DNA of 14,371 nucleotides from NCBI GenBank assembly GCA_002478225.1, contig DLMV01000042.1, forward strand, positions 1 through 14,371, given 5' to 3'. The translations under genes were made by a program, and so were the position numbers. This document shows, piece after piece, positions 1-7,373 of this stretch (the first letter of the stretch is position 1; each line of letters opens with the position of its first letter). The stretch comes from Deltaproteobacteria bacterium UBA7527. Its GTDB lineage: Bacteria > Desulfobacterota > Syntrophorhabdia > Syntrophorhabdales > Syntrophorhabdaceae. The notes beneath the pieces are model-generated. The model searched no databases and was not told where the DNA came from. It saw only the letters and a program-made list of their open reading frames with translations.

Positions 1-30
1 ATGAGCTATCAGCTATGAACTATGAACTGA
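1..30. repeat. Short agctatcag / tatgaac repeat at the window edge
   Basis: The first 30 bases are made of repeated words: agctat occurs at 4-9 and 11-16, and tatgaac occurs at 14-20 and 21-27. The repeat runs directly into the last codons and TAG stop of htpG (stop at 20-22 on the minus strand). The same word family (agctttcag, agctatcag, agcgatcag) recurs in the spacer at 8170-8216. Repeats of this style often lie between genes in environmental genomes; that is recollection, not a search result. The element is cut by the window edge, so its full extent is unknown. Confidence 0.5.
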
Positions 31-1933
31 TTTTTTCGATATTCTCCGCCATCAGCTTCGCAATTGTTTTAGAGAATGCCGCGGGATCTTTTGGCTTTGA
101 TCCTTCAAGAATAAGGGCCTGATCGTAAAGAAGGCGTATGAACTCATGGAGGGCGCCGCTCTTTGCGTCTTTCTCGAAGACCGTATTCATCGCGGCAAAA
201 AGCGGGTGCGTTGGGTTGATCTCGAGGATCCGCTTCTTTAAAGGGACCTCCTGGCCCATAGCCTTGAGAAGTTTTTCCATCTGCGGATCCAGGTCCCCCT
301 CATCGGCAACGAGGCAGCAGGCCGAGTCCGTTAAGCGGCCGGAGAGCCTTACGTCTTTCACGTCGTCCTTCAGCGTATCCTTCATGAGGTCCATAAGCTT
401 TTCATATTGTTTTTTCGTCGTCTCTTTTTCTGCTTTTTCTGCCTTATCAAGGTCGATATCTCCCTTTGTGATGGATCTTAACCTTTTTCCTTTATATTCG
501 AGGCCGCTCAGGACGAGATCATCGATATCGTCGAGCATGATGAGGACCTCATAATCCTTGCCTCTGAAAGCCTCGAGATAGGGTGAATGCAGGACCTCTG
601 CGAGCGATGTCCCGGTGATATAGTATATTGCTTCCTGTTCCGTCCTCATGTCGTTGATATAATCATCGAGGGACCTCAGCATGCCTTCCCCGGTTTTCGT
701 TGAGGGGAAAAGAAGAAGCTCGGCTATCGCCTCTCTCCGTATAAAATCATAGTGGAGCCCCTCTTTCAGGACCCTGCCGAACTCTTTATAGATCCTGACA
801 TAGTCTTCGTATTGCCCCTTTTTCATATCGCCGAGCGTATCGAGGACCTTTTTTATTATGTTCGTCCGTATGATCTCGACCTGCCTGTTGTGCTGGAGGA
901 ACTCCCTTGACACGTTGAGGGGAAGGTCCGTCGAGTCTACCACCCCTTTTACGAAACGGAGATAGTGCGGTATAAGCTCCTCGCAGTGGTCCATGATCTG
1001 TACGCGCTTTACGTACAGCGTGGGACCTATCTTGTAGTCCCTGAAGAGGATGTCGTATGGCACCCGCAAGGGGATATAGAGGAGCGCCGTAAACTCCGAG
1101 GTGCCTTCAGCCTTGTAATGGATTACCTTTGCAGGGTTCGTGGAATCGTGAGATATGTGCTGGTAGAATTGGTTATATTCTTCTTCCGACACCTCTGACC
1201 GCTCCTTAAGCCAGATGGCCTTCATCGAGTTGATCGTCTCTTCTTCTTTTATTTTGACCTTCTCGCCCTTCTTGAGCGCGCTGTCATGTTCTTTTTCCAC
1301 ATCCATGACTATCGGGTGTTCGATAAAGTCAGAATATTTTTTTATGACGCTACGGATCTGCCATTCATCGAGATATTTCCTCTCCTCTTCCCTGAGCTTA
1401 AGAATGACGTCGGTGCCCCTCCGCTCTTTCTCCGTATCTTCGATCGTGAAAGAACCGTCGCCGGTCGACTCCCACTTTACACCTCCGGCCCCCTGCTGCC
1501 CTGCCATTCTTGAAATAACGGTGATTTTATCAGCGACCATGAAAGACGAGTAAAAGCCAACCCCAAACTGTCCGATGAGCTCGGGATTGTCCTTTATGGC
1601 CTTGTTTTGAAGCGCTGCGAGGAATTCTTTTGTGCCTGAATGGGCAATGGTGCCGAGCGCTTCAACGATCCCTTCCCTTGTCATGCCAATGCCGTTATCG
1701 CTGACCGTCAGCGTGCCCTTGTCTTTATCGGCGATGATCTTTATCTTCCACCCGCTTTCATTCTCAAGGATATCGCTGTTCGTCAGAGATTCATAGCGCG
1801 CCCGGTCAATTGCATCGGAGGCGTTCGAGATAAGCTCTCTGAGAAAGACCTCCTTGTGTGAATAGAGGGAGTGGATCATGAGATCAAGCAATTGCTTTAC
1901 TTCTGTCTTAAACTCTAATCTCTCAAGGCCCAT
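20..1933 (-). CDS. htpG: Chaperone protein HtpG (bacterial Hsp90)
   Basis: This is a cytoplasmic ATP-dependent chaperone of the Hsp90 family that acts as a homodimer on late-folding or aggregated clients. The protein has 637 residues, close to the usual 620-640. The N-terminal GHKL ATPase domain is complete: ELISNASD with catalytic Glu33, Asn37 and Asp40, DNGIGM at 79-84, the lid segment GTIAHSGT at 94-101, and GQFGVGFYS at 121-129. The middle domain carries the conserved NVSREFLQ segment that supplies the catalytic arginine, followed by a C-terminal dimerisation domain. The ATG at 1933 is preceded by AGGTG about 8 bases upstream, which supports this start. The gene is divergent from the potassium channel gene. 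I see no CIRCE element upstream. A possible sigma-70 type promoter is listed separately. The last codons overlap the repeat at the window edge. The identification is secure. Confidence 0.97.
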   Translation of the reverse strand: MGLERLEFKTEVKQLLDLMIHSLYSHKEVFLRELISNASDAIDRARYESLTNSDILENESGWKIKIIADKDKGTLTVSDNGIGMTREGIVEALGTIAHSGTKEFLAALQNKAIKDNPELIGQFGVGFYSSFMVADKITVISRMAGQQGAGGVKWESTGDGSFTIEDTEKERRGTDVILKLREEERKYLDEWQIRSVIKKYSDFIEHPIVMDVEKEHDSALKKGEKVKIKEEETINSMKAIWLKERSEVSEEEYNQFYQHISHDSTNPAKVIHYKAEGTSEFTALLYIPLRVPYDILFRDYKIGPTLYVKRVQIMDHCEELIPHYLRFVKGVVDSTDLPLNVSREFLQHNRQVEIIRTNIIKKVLDTLGDMKKGQYEDYVRIYKEFGRVLKEGLHYDFIRREAIAELLLFPSTKTGEGMLRSLDDYINDMRTEQEAIYYITGTSLAEVLHSPYLEAFRGKDYEVLIMLDDIDDLVLSGLEYKGKRLRSITKGDIDLDKAEKAEKETTKKQYEKLMDLMKDTLKDDVKDVRLSGRLTDSACCLVADEGDLDPQMEKLLKAMGQEVPLKKRILEINPTHPLFAAMNTVFEKDAKSGALHEFIRLLYDQALILEGSKPKDPAAFSKTIAKLMAENIEKISS

Positions 1934-1992
1934 AGCTGTTGCACCTCGTACTATAATTTTTCGTTACGGAAATATTGAAAACAGTTCTCCAT

Positions 1993-2073
1993 ATGCTGAA
2001 TGTTTTAATAAAATTAAGACAGATTGCCCTCCAAGTCAACCACGGCGGGCCGACGATAAAAACATTTCAGCAT
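1993..2073. repeat. Near-perfect inverted repeat in the htpG/channel divergent region
   Basis: The arm at 1993-2006 (atgctgaatgtttt) is the reverse complement of the arm at 2059-2073 (aaaacatttcagcat) except for one extra base, that is 14 of 15. The arms are separated by 52 bases. They flank the candidate htpG promoter, and the right arm lies roughly 20-35 bases upstream of the extended -10 of the channel gene. It could be a pair of operator half-sites for a regulator shared by both genes, or a long-loop RNA hairpin. The sequence shows only the repeat; the role is inference. Confidence 0.45.
2011..2039 (-). promoter_or_regulatory. Candidate sigma-70 type promoter for htpG
   Basis: On the minus strand a TTGACT hexamer (2039-2034) matches 5 of 6 bases of the -35 consensus. 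After a 17-base spacer it is followed by TAATTT (2016-2011), which matches only 3 of 6 bases of the -10 consensus. This would give a leader of about 70 bases before the htpG ATG. The spacing and -35 are good, the -10 is weak. No heat-shock sigma-32 consensus was seen. Confidence 0.35.
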
Positions 2074-2093
2074 TTATATTAAGATCTATTCCA

Positions 2094-2102
2094 TGCTATA
2101 AT
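2094..2102 (+). promoter_or_regulatory. Extended -10 promoter element upstream of the channel operon
   Basis: TGCTATAAT at 2094-2102 is a perfect extended -10 element (TGn followed by TATAAT). The matching -35 position (about 2074-2079, ttatat) is poor, as is usual when an extended -10 is present. Transcription would be expected to begin near 2109, leaving a leader of only about 8 bases before the ATG at 2117. The first gene may therefore be translated as a nearly leaderless message; only a weak GGG lies upstream of the ATG. Confidence 0.55.
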
Positions 2103-2116
2103 GGGTACCGATATCT

Positions 2117-3154
2117 ATGAAGATCGTCCCGAAGAAACTCCAGCAAATAATTATTATAATCATTGTCATAATAGCCATCGGCACTGTTGGCTTTAAGATC
2201 ATCGGCGGTGAAAGCAAAAGCTTTCTCGACGCACTGTATATGACAGCCATAACGATTACCACTGTCGGCTATGGCGATATGATCGGCCTTGATGACAAGC
2301 CCTGGGGCAAGGTGTTTACCATCATCTTTGTCTTTATAGGCGCAGGCGCCATTGCCTACCTCTTCACGACGCTGGCTGCATATATCATCGAGGGGGAATT
2401 GAAAAAGGTCTTCAGGAGGAGAACCATGGAGAAACGCATAGCAAAGATGAAAGACCACTATATCATATGCGGCATAGGGATGGTGGGGCTTTATGTCACC
2501 CATGAGCTCTTTATTACCAAGAGACACATTGTTGCCATAGATACCGATGAATCAAAGCAGGAGCTGCTGAAGATGCACGATCTGAATGTTGACCTGCTCG
2601 TAGGCGATGCCACGGAGAACGAGGTGCTCTGGCAGGCCATGATCGAAAAGGCGCACGGCCTCTTTGCCACGACGAATTCTGATAACGACAACATCGTCAT
2701 CGTCCTTACCGCACGGCAGCTGAATCCCAAGTTGAGGATTATCGCGCGGTGCAATGACGCGAAGAACACCGACAAGCTGAAGAGGGCCGGGGCCGATAAT
2801 GTTGTTGCCCTCAACTTTATCGGCGGCTTAAGAATGGCGTCAGAGATGATCAGGCCCCATGTAACGTCCTTTCTTGACATGATGCTCCGGGACAAGGAAT
2901 CGCCGATACGCGTTGAGGAGGTCCATATTACCAAGAATTCCCCCTATCTTGGAAAAGCGGTCAGGGAAATTGATTTCAAGATGATAGGCAACATCATGGT
3001 GATCTCCGCACGCAGGCCGAACGGGGAGTGGATATACAACCCCTATCCCGATACGATCATTGAGAAGGATATGAGCCTCATCGTTATTGCGACGCCTGAG
3101 GAGAAGGAGCTTCTGCGGTGTCATGTGTGCGGTGAGGTCCAGGAAAGAGTATAG
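2117..3154 (+). CDS. MthK-like two-helix potassium channel with RCK gating domain
   Basis: A 345-residue inner-membrane potassium channel. Transmembrane helix 1 is at about 9-28, the pore helix and selectivity filter TVGYGD at 49-54, and helix 2 at about 64-90. A cytoplasmic RCK/TrkA-N domain starts near 112 with the Rossmann motif GIGMVG (119-124) and the acidic end of strand 2 (AIDTDE), and a TrkA-C domain occupies about 250-335. This is the MthK architecture, in which eight RCK domains form a ligand-controlled gating ring. The ligand (calcium, nucleotide or other) cannot be read from sequence. An internal ATG at codon 104 with a perfect Shine-Dalgarno sequence could yield a free RCK protein (separate entry). 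It is the first gene of the plus-strand run, and its TAG stop lies one base before the cooC GTG. An Ile-rich first helix is the only unusual composition. Confidence 0.93.
   Translation: MKIVPKKLQQIIIIIIVIIAIGTVGFKIIGGESKSFLDALYMTAITITTVGYGDMIGLDDKPWGKVFTIIFVFIGAGAIAYLFTTLAAYIIEGELKKVFRRRTMEKRIAKMKDHYIICGIGMVGLYVTHELFITKRHIVAIDTDESKQELLKMHDLNVDLLVGDATENEVLWQAMIEKAHGLFATTNSDNDNIVIVLTARQLNPKLRIIARCNDAKNTDKLKRAGADNVVALNFIGGLRMASEMIRPHVTSFLDMMLRDKESPIRVEEVHITKNSPYLGKAVREIDFKMIGNIMVISARRPNGEWIYNPYPDTIIEKDMSLIVIATPEEKELLRCHVCGEVQERV
2414..2428 (+). promoter_or_regulatory. Internal ribosome binding site and ATG for a free RCK domain
   Basis: AGGAGG at 2414-2419, a 6-base spacer, and an ATG at 2426-2428 lie inside the channel gene and in its frame (Met104). 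The product would be a soluble RCK protein of 242 residues that begins just before the Rossmann fold. MthK itself has a known internal start at Met107 that produces its separate RCK subunits. The Shine-Dalgarno bases here also encode consecutive arginines (AGG AGG AGA), so the match could be coincidental. Confidence 0.5.
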
Positions 3155-3155
3155 C

Positions 3156-3932
3156 GTGAAGATAGCCATTTCAGGAAAAGGAGGAGTTGGAAAGACGACG
3201 CTGGCAGGTGTTATGGCGAGGATCCTCGGAGAGAGAGGGTACAGGGTAATTGCCATTGATGCCGACCCGGATTCGAACCTCGCAAGCGCCGTCGGCATCA
3301 GCGAAGAGCAGATGGAGACCCTTCAGCCCCTGGCGCAGATGAAAGAGTTCATAGAGGAGAGGACGGGGACGAAGAAAGGGACATACGGGGCATTCTTTCA
3401 GCTGAACCCGAGGGTTGATGATATACCTGAGACCTATTCCGTAGAGAAGGACGGCGTAAGACTGATCCTGCTGGGCAGCATCCCTCAGGGCGGCGGAGGC
3501 TGTTTCTGCGCCGAGAACGCCCTCTTGAGAAGCCTCATGGCACATGTGATGATCGAGAGGGACGAGTATGTGATCGTTGACATGGAGGCCGGTCTCGAAC
3601 ATCTCGGAAGAGGGACCGCGGAATATGTTGACGCATTGATCGTCGTCGTCGAGCCGGGACAGAGGAGCTTTCAAACCGCCAATCAGGTGAAAAGGCTATC
3701 GGAGGACCTGAACATTAAATATGTCTATGTCGTCGGGAACAAGATCATGAACCAGGCCGACAGATCGCTGATCAGGGAAAGCATGAAAGATCTCCCGTAT
3801 CTCGGTGATATGAGGTACAACGAGAAGGTGGCGGAGGCCGACAAAAAAGGCGTATCCCCTTATGATGTGGATCCGGGAATAAAGGCAGAGGTGGAACAGA
3901 TCCTTTACGCCCTTGAACAAGAGGTGAGATGA
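3156..3932 (+). CDS. cooC: CooC-type P-loop ATPase, nickel insertion factor for CO dehydrogenase
   Basis: A MinD/ParA-superfamily ATPase of 258 residues matching CooC/AcsF, which delivers nickel to the active site of carbon monoxide dehydrogenase in the cytoplasm. The deviant Walker A motif SGKGGVGKTT is at 6-15 with signature Lys8. The family's metal-binding CxC is Cys116-Phe-Cys118 after a glycine run, and VDMEAGLEHLGRG near 141-153 is the switch II region. The chosen start is the GTG at 3156, one base after the channel stop, with AGGAAAG about 8 bases upstream; a longer reading from 3087 would only add residues encoded by the end of the channel gene. Its stop overlaps the next start as ATGA. 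No CO dehydrogenase gene is in the window, so the client enzyme must be encoded elsewhere. A related MinD-like ATPase is the alternative, but the CxC motif favours CooC. Confidence 0.88.
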   Translation: MKIAISGKGGVGKTTLAGVMARILGERGYRVIAIDADPDSNLASAVGISEEQMETLQPLAQMKEFIEERTGTKKGTYGAFFQLNPRVDDIPETYSVEKDGVRLILLGSIPQGGGGCFCAENALLRSLMAHVMIERDEYVIVDMEAGLEHLGRGTAEYVDALIVVVEPGQRSFQTANQVKRLSEDLNIKYVYVVGNKIMNQADRSLIRESMKDLPYLGDMRYNEKVAEADKKGVSPYDVDPGIKAEVEQILYALEQEVR

Positions 3933-4645
3933 GGAAAGCCCTCTCCTCGCTGAATCTTCTGTTTACCACTATATTCCTTTCCATTGTTGCCCTTATCATA
4001 TCCCCCTTTGACAGGGGTGGTAAAGCGATCCACAGGATAGCAAGGTTCTGGGCGGCTACTCATATCAGGATAGGCGGCATTAAAGTGGTGACGAGCGGCC
4101 TGGACAAGATCACAACACCTCCATATATCTTCATGTGCAATCACCAGAGCGCGCTCGATATATACGGCCTTCTTTTCTCGCTGCCCCTGTCCTTCAGGTG
4201 GATAGCAAAGAGGCAGCTCTTTCTCATCCCCTTTTTCGGATGGGCGCTGAAGAGGGCGGGGCATATAAGCATTGACAGGGAGAATCCGAGAGAGGCGCTC
4301 AAGGCCATTGATGAGGCGGCCCGAAAAATAAGGGACGGGATGAACATCATTATCTTCCCCGAGGGCACAAGAAGCAAGGACGGAAGCCTGCTGCCCTTTA
4401 AAAAAGGGGGTTTCTCCCTTGCCCTGCGCGCCATGGTCCCTATTGTGCCCGTTGGCATTGCAGGCACAAGCATGCTCCAGCCAAAAGGCAGTTTCATTCC
4501 TAAAAGAAAAGGGGTAATATACATTCATATAGGGGAGCCGATACCATTGGAGGGGATAAGCCGCTCGGCGAGGACAGAGATAATGAACAGTGTGAGGGCA
4601 AGCATTGAGGGGCTCATGCGAACAGGCGAGAGCGCCAATGGTTGA
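3929..4645 (+). CDS. plsC: 1-acyl-sn-glycerol-3-phosphate acyltransferase (PlsC family)
   Basis: Membrane-associated acyltransferase that adds the second acyl chain to lysophosphatidic acid to make phosphatidic acid, the precursor of all phospholipids. The 238-residue protein has an N-terminal hydrophobic helix (about 8-25), the catalytic NHxxxxD box (Asn71, His72, Asp77), the glycerophosphate-binding box FPEGTRS at 143-149, and the block IV segment PIVPVGIAGT at 171-180. All four blocks are present and the length is typical. It starts at an ATG that overlaps the cooC stop (ATGA), suggesting translational coupling. The downstream ftsK follows with either a direct overlap or a 35-base gap, depending on its start. 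Substrate specificity within the PlsC family cannot be decided from sequence. Confidence 0.92.
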   Translation: MRKALSSLNLLFTTIFLSIVALIISPFDRGGKAIHRIARFWAATHIRIGGIKVVTSGLDKITTPPYIFMCNHQSALDIYGLLFSLPLSFRWIAKRQLFLIPFFGWALKRAGHISIDRENPREALKAIDEAARKIRDGMNIIIFPEGTRSKDGSLLPFKKGGFSLALRAMVPIVPVGIAGTSMLQPKGSFIPKRKGVIYIHIGEPIPLEGISRSARTEIMNSVRASIEGLMRTGESANG

Positions 4646-4680
4646 TAAACAACAAAAGTGAGGACAAAAAGGCTTATTGC

Positions 4681-6711
4681 ATGTCAACGGAACTGAAAAA
4701 AGAGATCATCGGAATAGGTCTTCTGGGGGTCTTCATCTTTCTCTTCGTAAGCCTTGTCACGTATCACCCCCTTGACCCGTCGTTTCACACCGCTGCCGGG
4801 GGAGCAACGAGGAACCTCTGCGGCAAAGCGGGCTCATACATCGCCGACCTTTTGATCCAGGTGTTCGGGGTTATGAGCTACGTCATTACCGCCGTCGCCC
4901 TCTTTTTCGGGTTGCTGTATCTGAAGAAGAAAGAACCGCCTCACGTACTGGTCTTTTCCGCAGGGCTTGTGCTGCTCTTCCTTGCGCTTTCTTCTCTTTT
5001 CCAGATCGTTATCGGCAAGATCCATCTAAAGGGCGTTCCCGTAGAGTTCTCCGGCTTTCTTGGTTCTCTCCTCGAAAGGGCGCTGATGTACGCATTCAAT
5101 TACTTCGGCAGCGTCCTCATATCCTCCATCATCCTCCTCATCTCAATATTCCTGATCATCCAGGCCCCTCTCCTCTCTATCCTTGAGGAGCGGATCGCGC
5201 GGAGAAAGGTCGTTGAGCGGAGAAGGGAGATAAAGGTAACGGAGGAGAAAAAGGCGGAACCGAAACCGGAGAAAAAGGCTGCTGTCGTTCAGGAGACCTT
5301 CGAGTTCTTCAAGGAGATAGGACCCTACAAGCTGCCGCCGACATCATTGCTCGACCCGGTTGAGAGAAAAGAGGTAAAGGTAGACAAGGAGAGCATCCAG
5401 GCCAACGCGAGCATACTCGAGAAGAAATTAAAGGACTACGGGATCGATGGAAAGGTCACGGAGGTCAGGCCTGGTCCCGTGATCACGATGTACGAATTTG
5501 AGCCAGCGCCCGGCATCAAGGTAAGCAGGATCGCCAACCTCGCGGACGATCTCGCGATGGCCTTAAGCTCTGTGTCGATACGGATCATCGCCCCCATACC
5601 GGGGAAATCGGTGGTAGGCATAGAGATCCCCAATACGGTGCGGCAGACGGTCTACCTGCGGGAGATCATCGAGTCGGACATGTTCGCCTCGTCGCATTCG
5701 CATCTCACGCTTGCCCTCGGCAAGTCGATCGCCGGCGAGCCTTTTGTCGCCGAGCTTGCCAAGATGCCCCATCTGCTCGTTGCCGGTGCGACGGGCTCGG
5801 GGAAGAGCGTCTCCCTCAACAGCATGATATGCAGCATCCTCTTCAAGGCAACGCCGACGAACGTACGATTTCTCATGATCGACCTGAAGATGCTCGAGCT
5901 GTCGTTCTACGAAGGCATACCCCATCTCCTCCTCCCTGTGGTGACGAACCCGAAGAACGCGAAGACGGCGCTTCGGTGGATGACCGACGAGATGGAGCGG
6001 CGGTATGCCATGATGGCCGAAAAAGGCGTGAGGAACATAGAGAAATATAACCAGAAGATGGTAAAGCAGGAGTCGGAGACGATCCCTTACATCGTTGTTG
6101 TCATCGATGAGCTGGCAGACCTTATGATGGTCTCGCCAAAGGAGGTCGAGGAATATATCGCGCGGCTGGCGCAGATGGCACGGGCATCAGGCATCCACCT
6201 TATCCTCGCCACGCAGAGGCCGTCCGTTGATGTCCTGACGGGCATCATCAAGGCGAACTTTCCCGCAAGGATCTCCTGCAAGGTCTTCTCCAAGGTGGAT
6301 TCACGGACCATCCTCGACACCAACGGCGCAGAGAGCCTCCTCGGGTTCGGCGACCTGCTTTTCTTAAGCCCCGGGATAGGGAGGCTGCAGAGGCTCCACG
6401 GACCTTTCGTCTCCGAAGGCGAGATACGGCGCATCGTTGAGTTCCTGAAGCAGCAGGGAACCCCCACGTACCACCAGGAGATATTGGAGGAAAAAGAAGA
6501 GGAGGATACCGGGGAAGAGATGGATGATGAGAAATACAGGGAGGCGGTGGAGTTCGTCATGACAAGGGGTGAGGCCTCGATCAGCATGATACAGAGAAGG
6601 TTCAGGATCGGCTATAACAGGGCAGCGAGGATCATAGAGCGCATGGAGACCGAAGGGATCGTCGGTCCGTCGGATGGGGTAAAATCGAGAGAGGTGTTGA
6701 AGAGACAGTGA
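4681..6711 (+). CDS. ftsK: DNA translocase FtsK/SpoIIIE
   Basis: Septum-anchored hexameric motor that pumps chromosomal DNA during division and activates dimer resolution. With the ATG at 4681 the protein has 676 residues: four transmembrane helices (about 9-28, 55-80, 89-111, 141-163), a short charged linker (about 165-200), then the alpha/beta motor with Walker A GATGSGKS at 369-376 and Walker B IVVVIDE at 471-477. A winged-helix gamma domain (about 617-676) reads polarity sequences on DNA. The linker is far shorter than in E. coli FtsK, as in many phyla. The usual DPKM after the first motor strand reads DLKM here. The start is uncertain: a TTG at 4642 overlapping the plsC stop would add 13 residues, but AAAAGG 8 bases before the ATG at 4681 and the family N-terminus favour the ATG. 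The stop overlaps lolA as GTGA. Confidence 0.94.
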   Translation: MSTELKKEIIGIGLLGVFIFLFVSLVTYHPLDPSFHTAAGGATRNLCGKAGSYIADLLIQVFGVMSYVITAVALFFGLLYLKKKEPPHVLVFSAGLVLLFLALSSLFQIVIGKIHLKGVPVEFSGFLGSLLERALMYAFNYFGSVLISSIILLISIFLIIQAPLLSILEERIARRKVVERRREIKVTEEKKAEPKPEKKAAVVQETFEFFKEIGPYKLPPTSLLDPVERKEVKVDKESIQANASILEKKLKDYGIDGKVTEVRPGPVITMYEFEPAPGIKVSRIANLADDLAMALSSVSIRIIAPIPGKSVVGIEIPNTVRQTVYLREIIESDMFASSHSHLTLALGKSIAGEPFVAELAKMPHLLVAGATGSGKSVSLNSMICSILFKATPTNVRFLMIDLKMLELSFYEGIPHLLLPVVTNPKNAKTALRWMTDEMERRYAMMAEKGVRNIEKYNQKMVKQESETIPYIVVVIDELADLMMVSPKEVEEYIARLAQMARASGIHLILATQRPSVDVLTGIIKANFPARISCKVFSKVDSRTILDTNGAESLLGFGDLLFLSPGIGRLQRLHGPFVSEGEIRRIVEFLKQQGTPTYHQEILEEKEEEDTGEEMDDEKYREAVEFVMTRGEASISMIQRRFRIGYNRAARIIERMETEGIVGPSDGVKSREVLKRQ

Positions 6712-7373
6712 ACGAGAGCGGAGAGCGGAAAAAGATTTATTTCATAAAAATTGTAGCATATTTGTTTGTGCTCATATTCGTCGGTTCTATGAATATTCGG
6801 GCGGCGGATCCTTCATCTCCCTTCGATGGTTTGAAGAAGACCTATTCCGGGGTGAATTCGCTGGAGGCGGTTTTTCATCAGAAGATATTTATCGCGAACC
6901 TAAAAAAGGAAAGGGGGTTCGAGGGGGATTTTTTCTATAAGCGCCATAAGGGATTCTTGTGGAAGTACAGGACCCCGAAGGTGAAATTCTTTCTCTATGA
7001 CGGGAAATACATGTGGCAGGGAGAGGATGAGAAGCCTTTTGTTGTGAAAGAGAGGATCAGGAAGGAGAAGACGACGGGCACATTCCTCGACCTCATCGAG
7101 GACATAACGAGGATGGACGAGCTGTTCACGCTCAGGCAGCAGTCCATTGCCGGCAGCTTTGAGGTGCTGGAGATCGTGCCGAAGAAGGACAGTACGGTGA
7201 GCGCGGCAAAGGTCTGGATTGATAAGCAGAATGTGGTGCGGAAGATCGAGATCCGAGAGTTCACCGGCAACGTGAACACGATAGAATTCTCTGCGGTGAA
7301 GATCAACCAGGGCGTTGACGATGGGCGCTTCATATACAGACCGGAAAAAGGCAAGGAGATCGTGGAAAGATAA
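6708..7373 (+). CDS. lolA: Outer-membrane lipoprotein carrier protein LolA
   Basis: Periplasmic chaperone that takes lipoproteins released by LolCDE and carries them to the outer membrane; its presence argues for a diderm envelope. The 221-residue precursor has a basic start, a hydrophobic stretch (about 11-27) and a signal-peptidase I site near Ala32/Ala33 (NIRA-AD). The mature part shows the LolA pattern: an early SLEAVFHQ-type segment, the GFLWKYRTPKVKFFLYDGKYMW region (split here only for description around residues 81-103), and a late VWIDKQ...IRKIEI-type strand pair. The start is a GTG overlapping the ftsK TGA stop; a purine-rich AAGAGA lies just upstream, and the next ATG would remove the signal peptide. 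Its TAA stop shares one base with the recO ATG. Sequence divergence within LolA is large, so confidence rests on signal peptide, length and strand pattern. Confidence 0.85.
   Translation: MNESGERKKIYFIKIVAYLFVLIFVGSMNIRAADPSSPFDGLKKTYSGVNSLEAVFHQKIFIANLKKERGFEGDFFYKRHKGFLWKYRTPKVKFFLYDGKYMWQGEDEKPFVVKERIRKEKTTGTFLDLIEDITRMDELFTLRQQSIAGSFEVLEIVPKKDSTVSAAKVWIDKQNVVRKIEIREFTGNVNTIEFSAVKINQGVDDGRFIYRPEKGKEIVER

Noticed and set aside
1934..2116. CIRCE or sigma-32 heat-shock control of htpG
   Set aside because: No TTAGCACTC-N9-GAGTGCTAA and no recognisable sigma-32 hexamers were found upstream.
3087..3155. Upstream extension of cooC from an ATG at 3087
   Set aside because: The 23 extra residues are arginine-rich, encoded inside the channel's conserved end, and a GTG with a good ribosome site sits exactly before the P-loop strand.
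4010..4026. A cccccttt...aggggt palindrome inside plsC, resembling a dispersed intergenic repeat
   Set aside because: It encodes a segment that aligns normally with the N-terminal helix region of PlsC, so coding constraint explains it.
3905..4687. A 260-codon open frame on the minus strand opposite plsC
   Set aside because: plsC on the plus strand has all catalytic blocks; the antisense frame has irregular Cys, Pro and His content and no recognisable domain.
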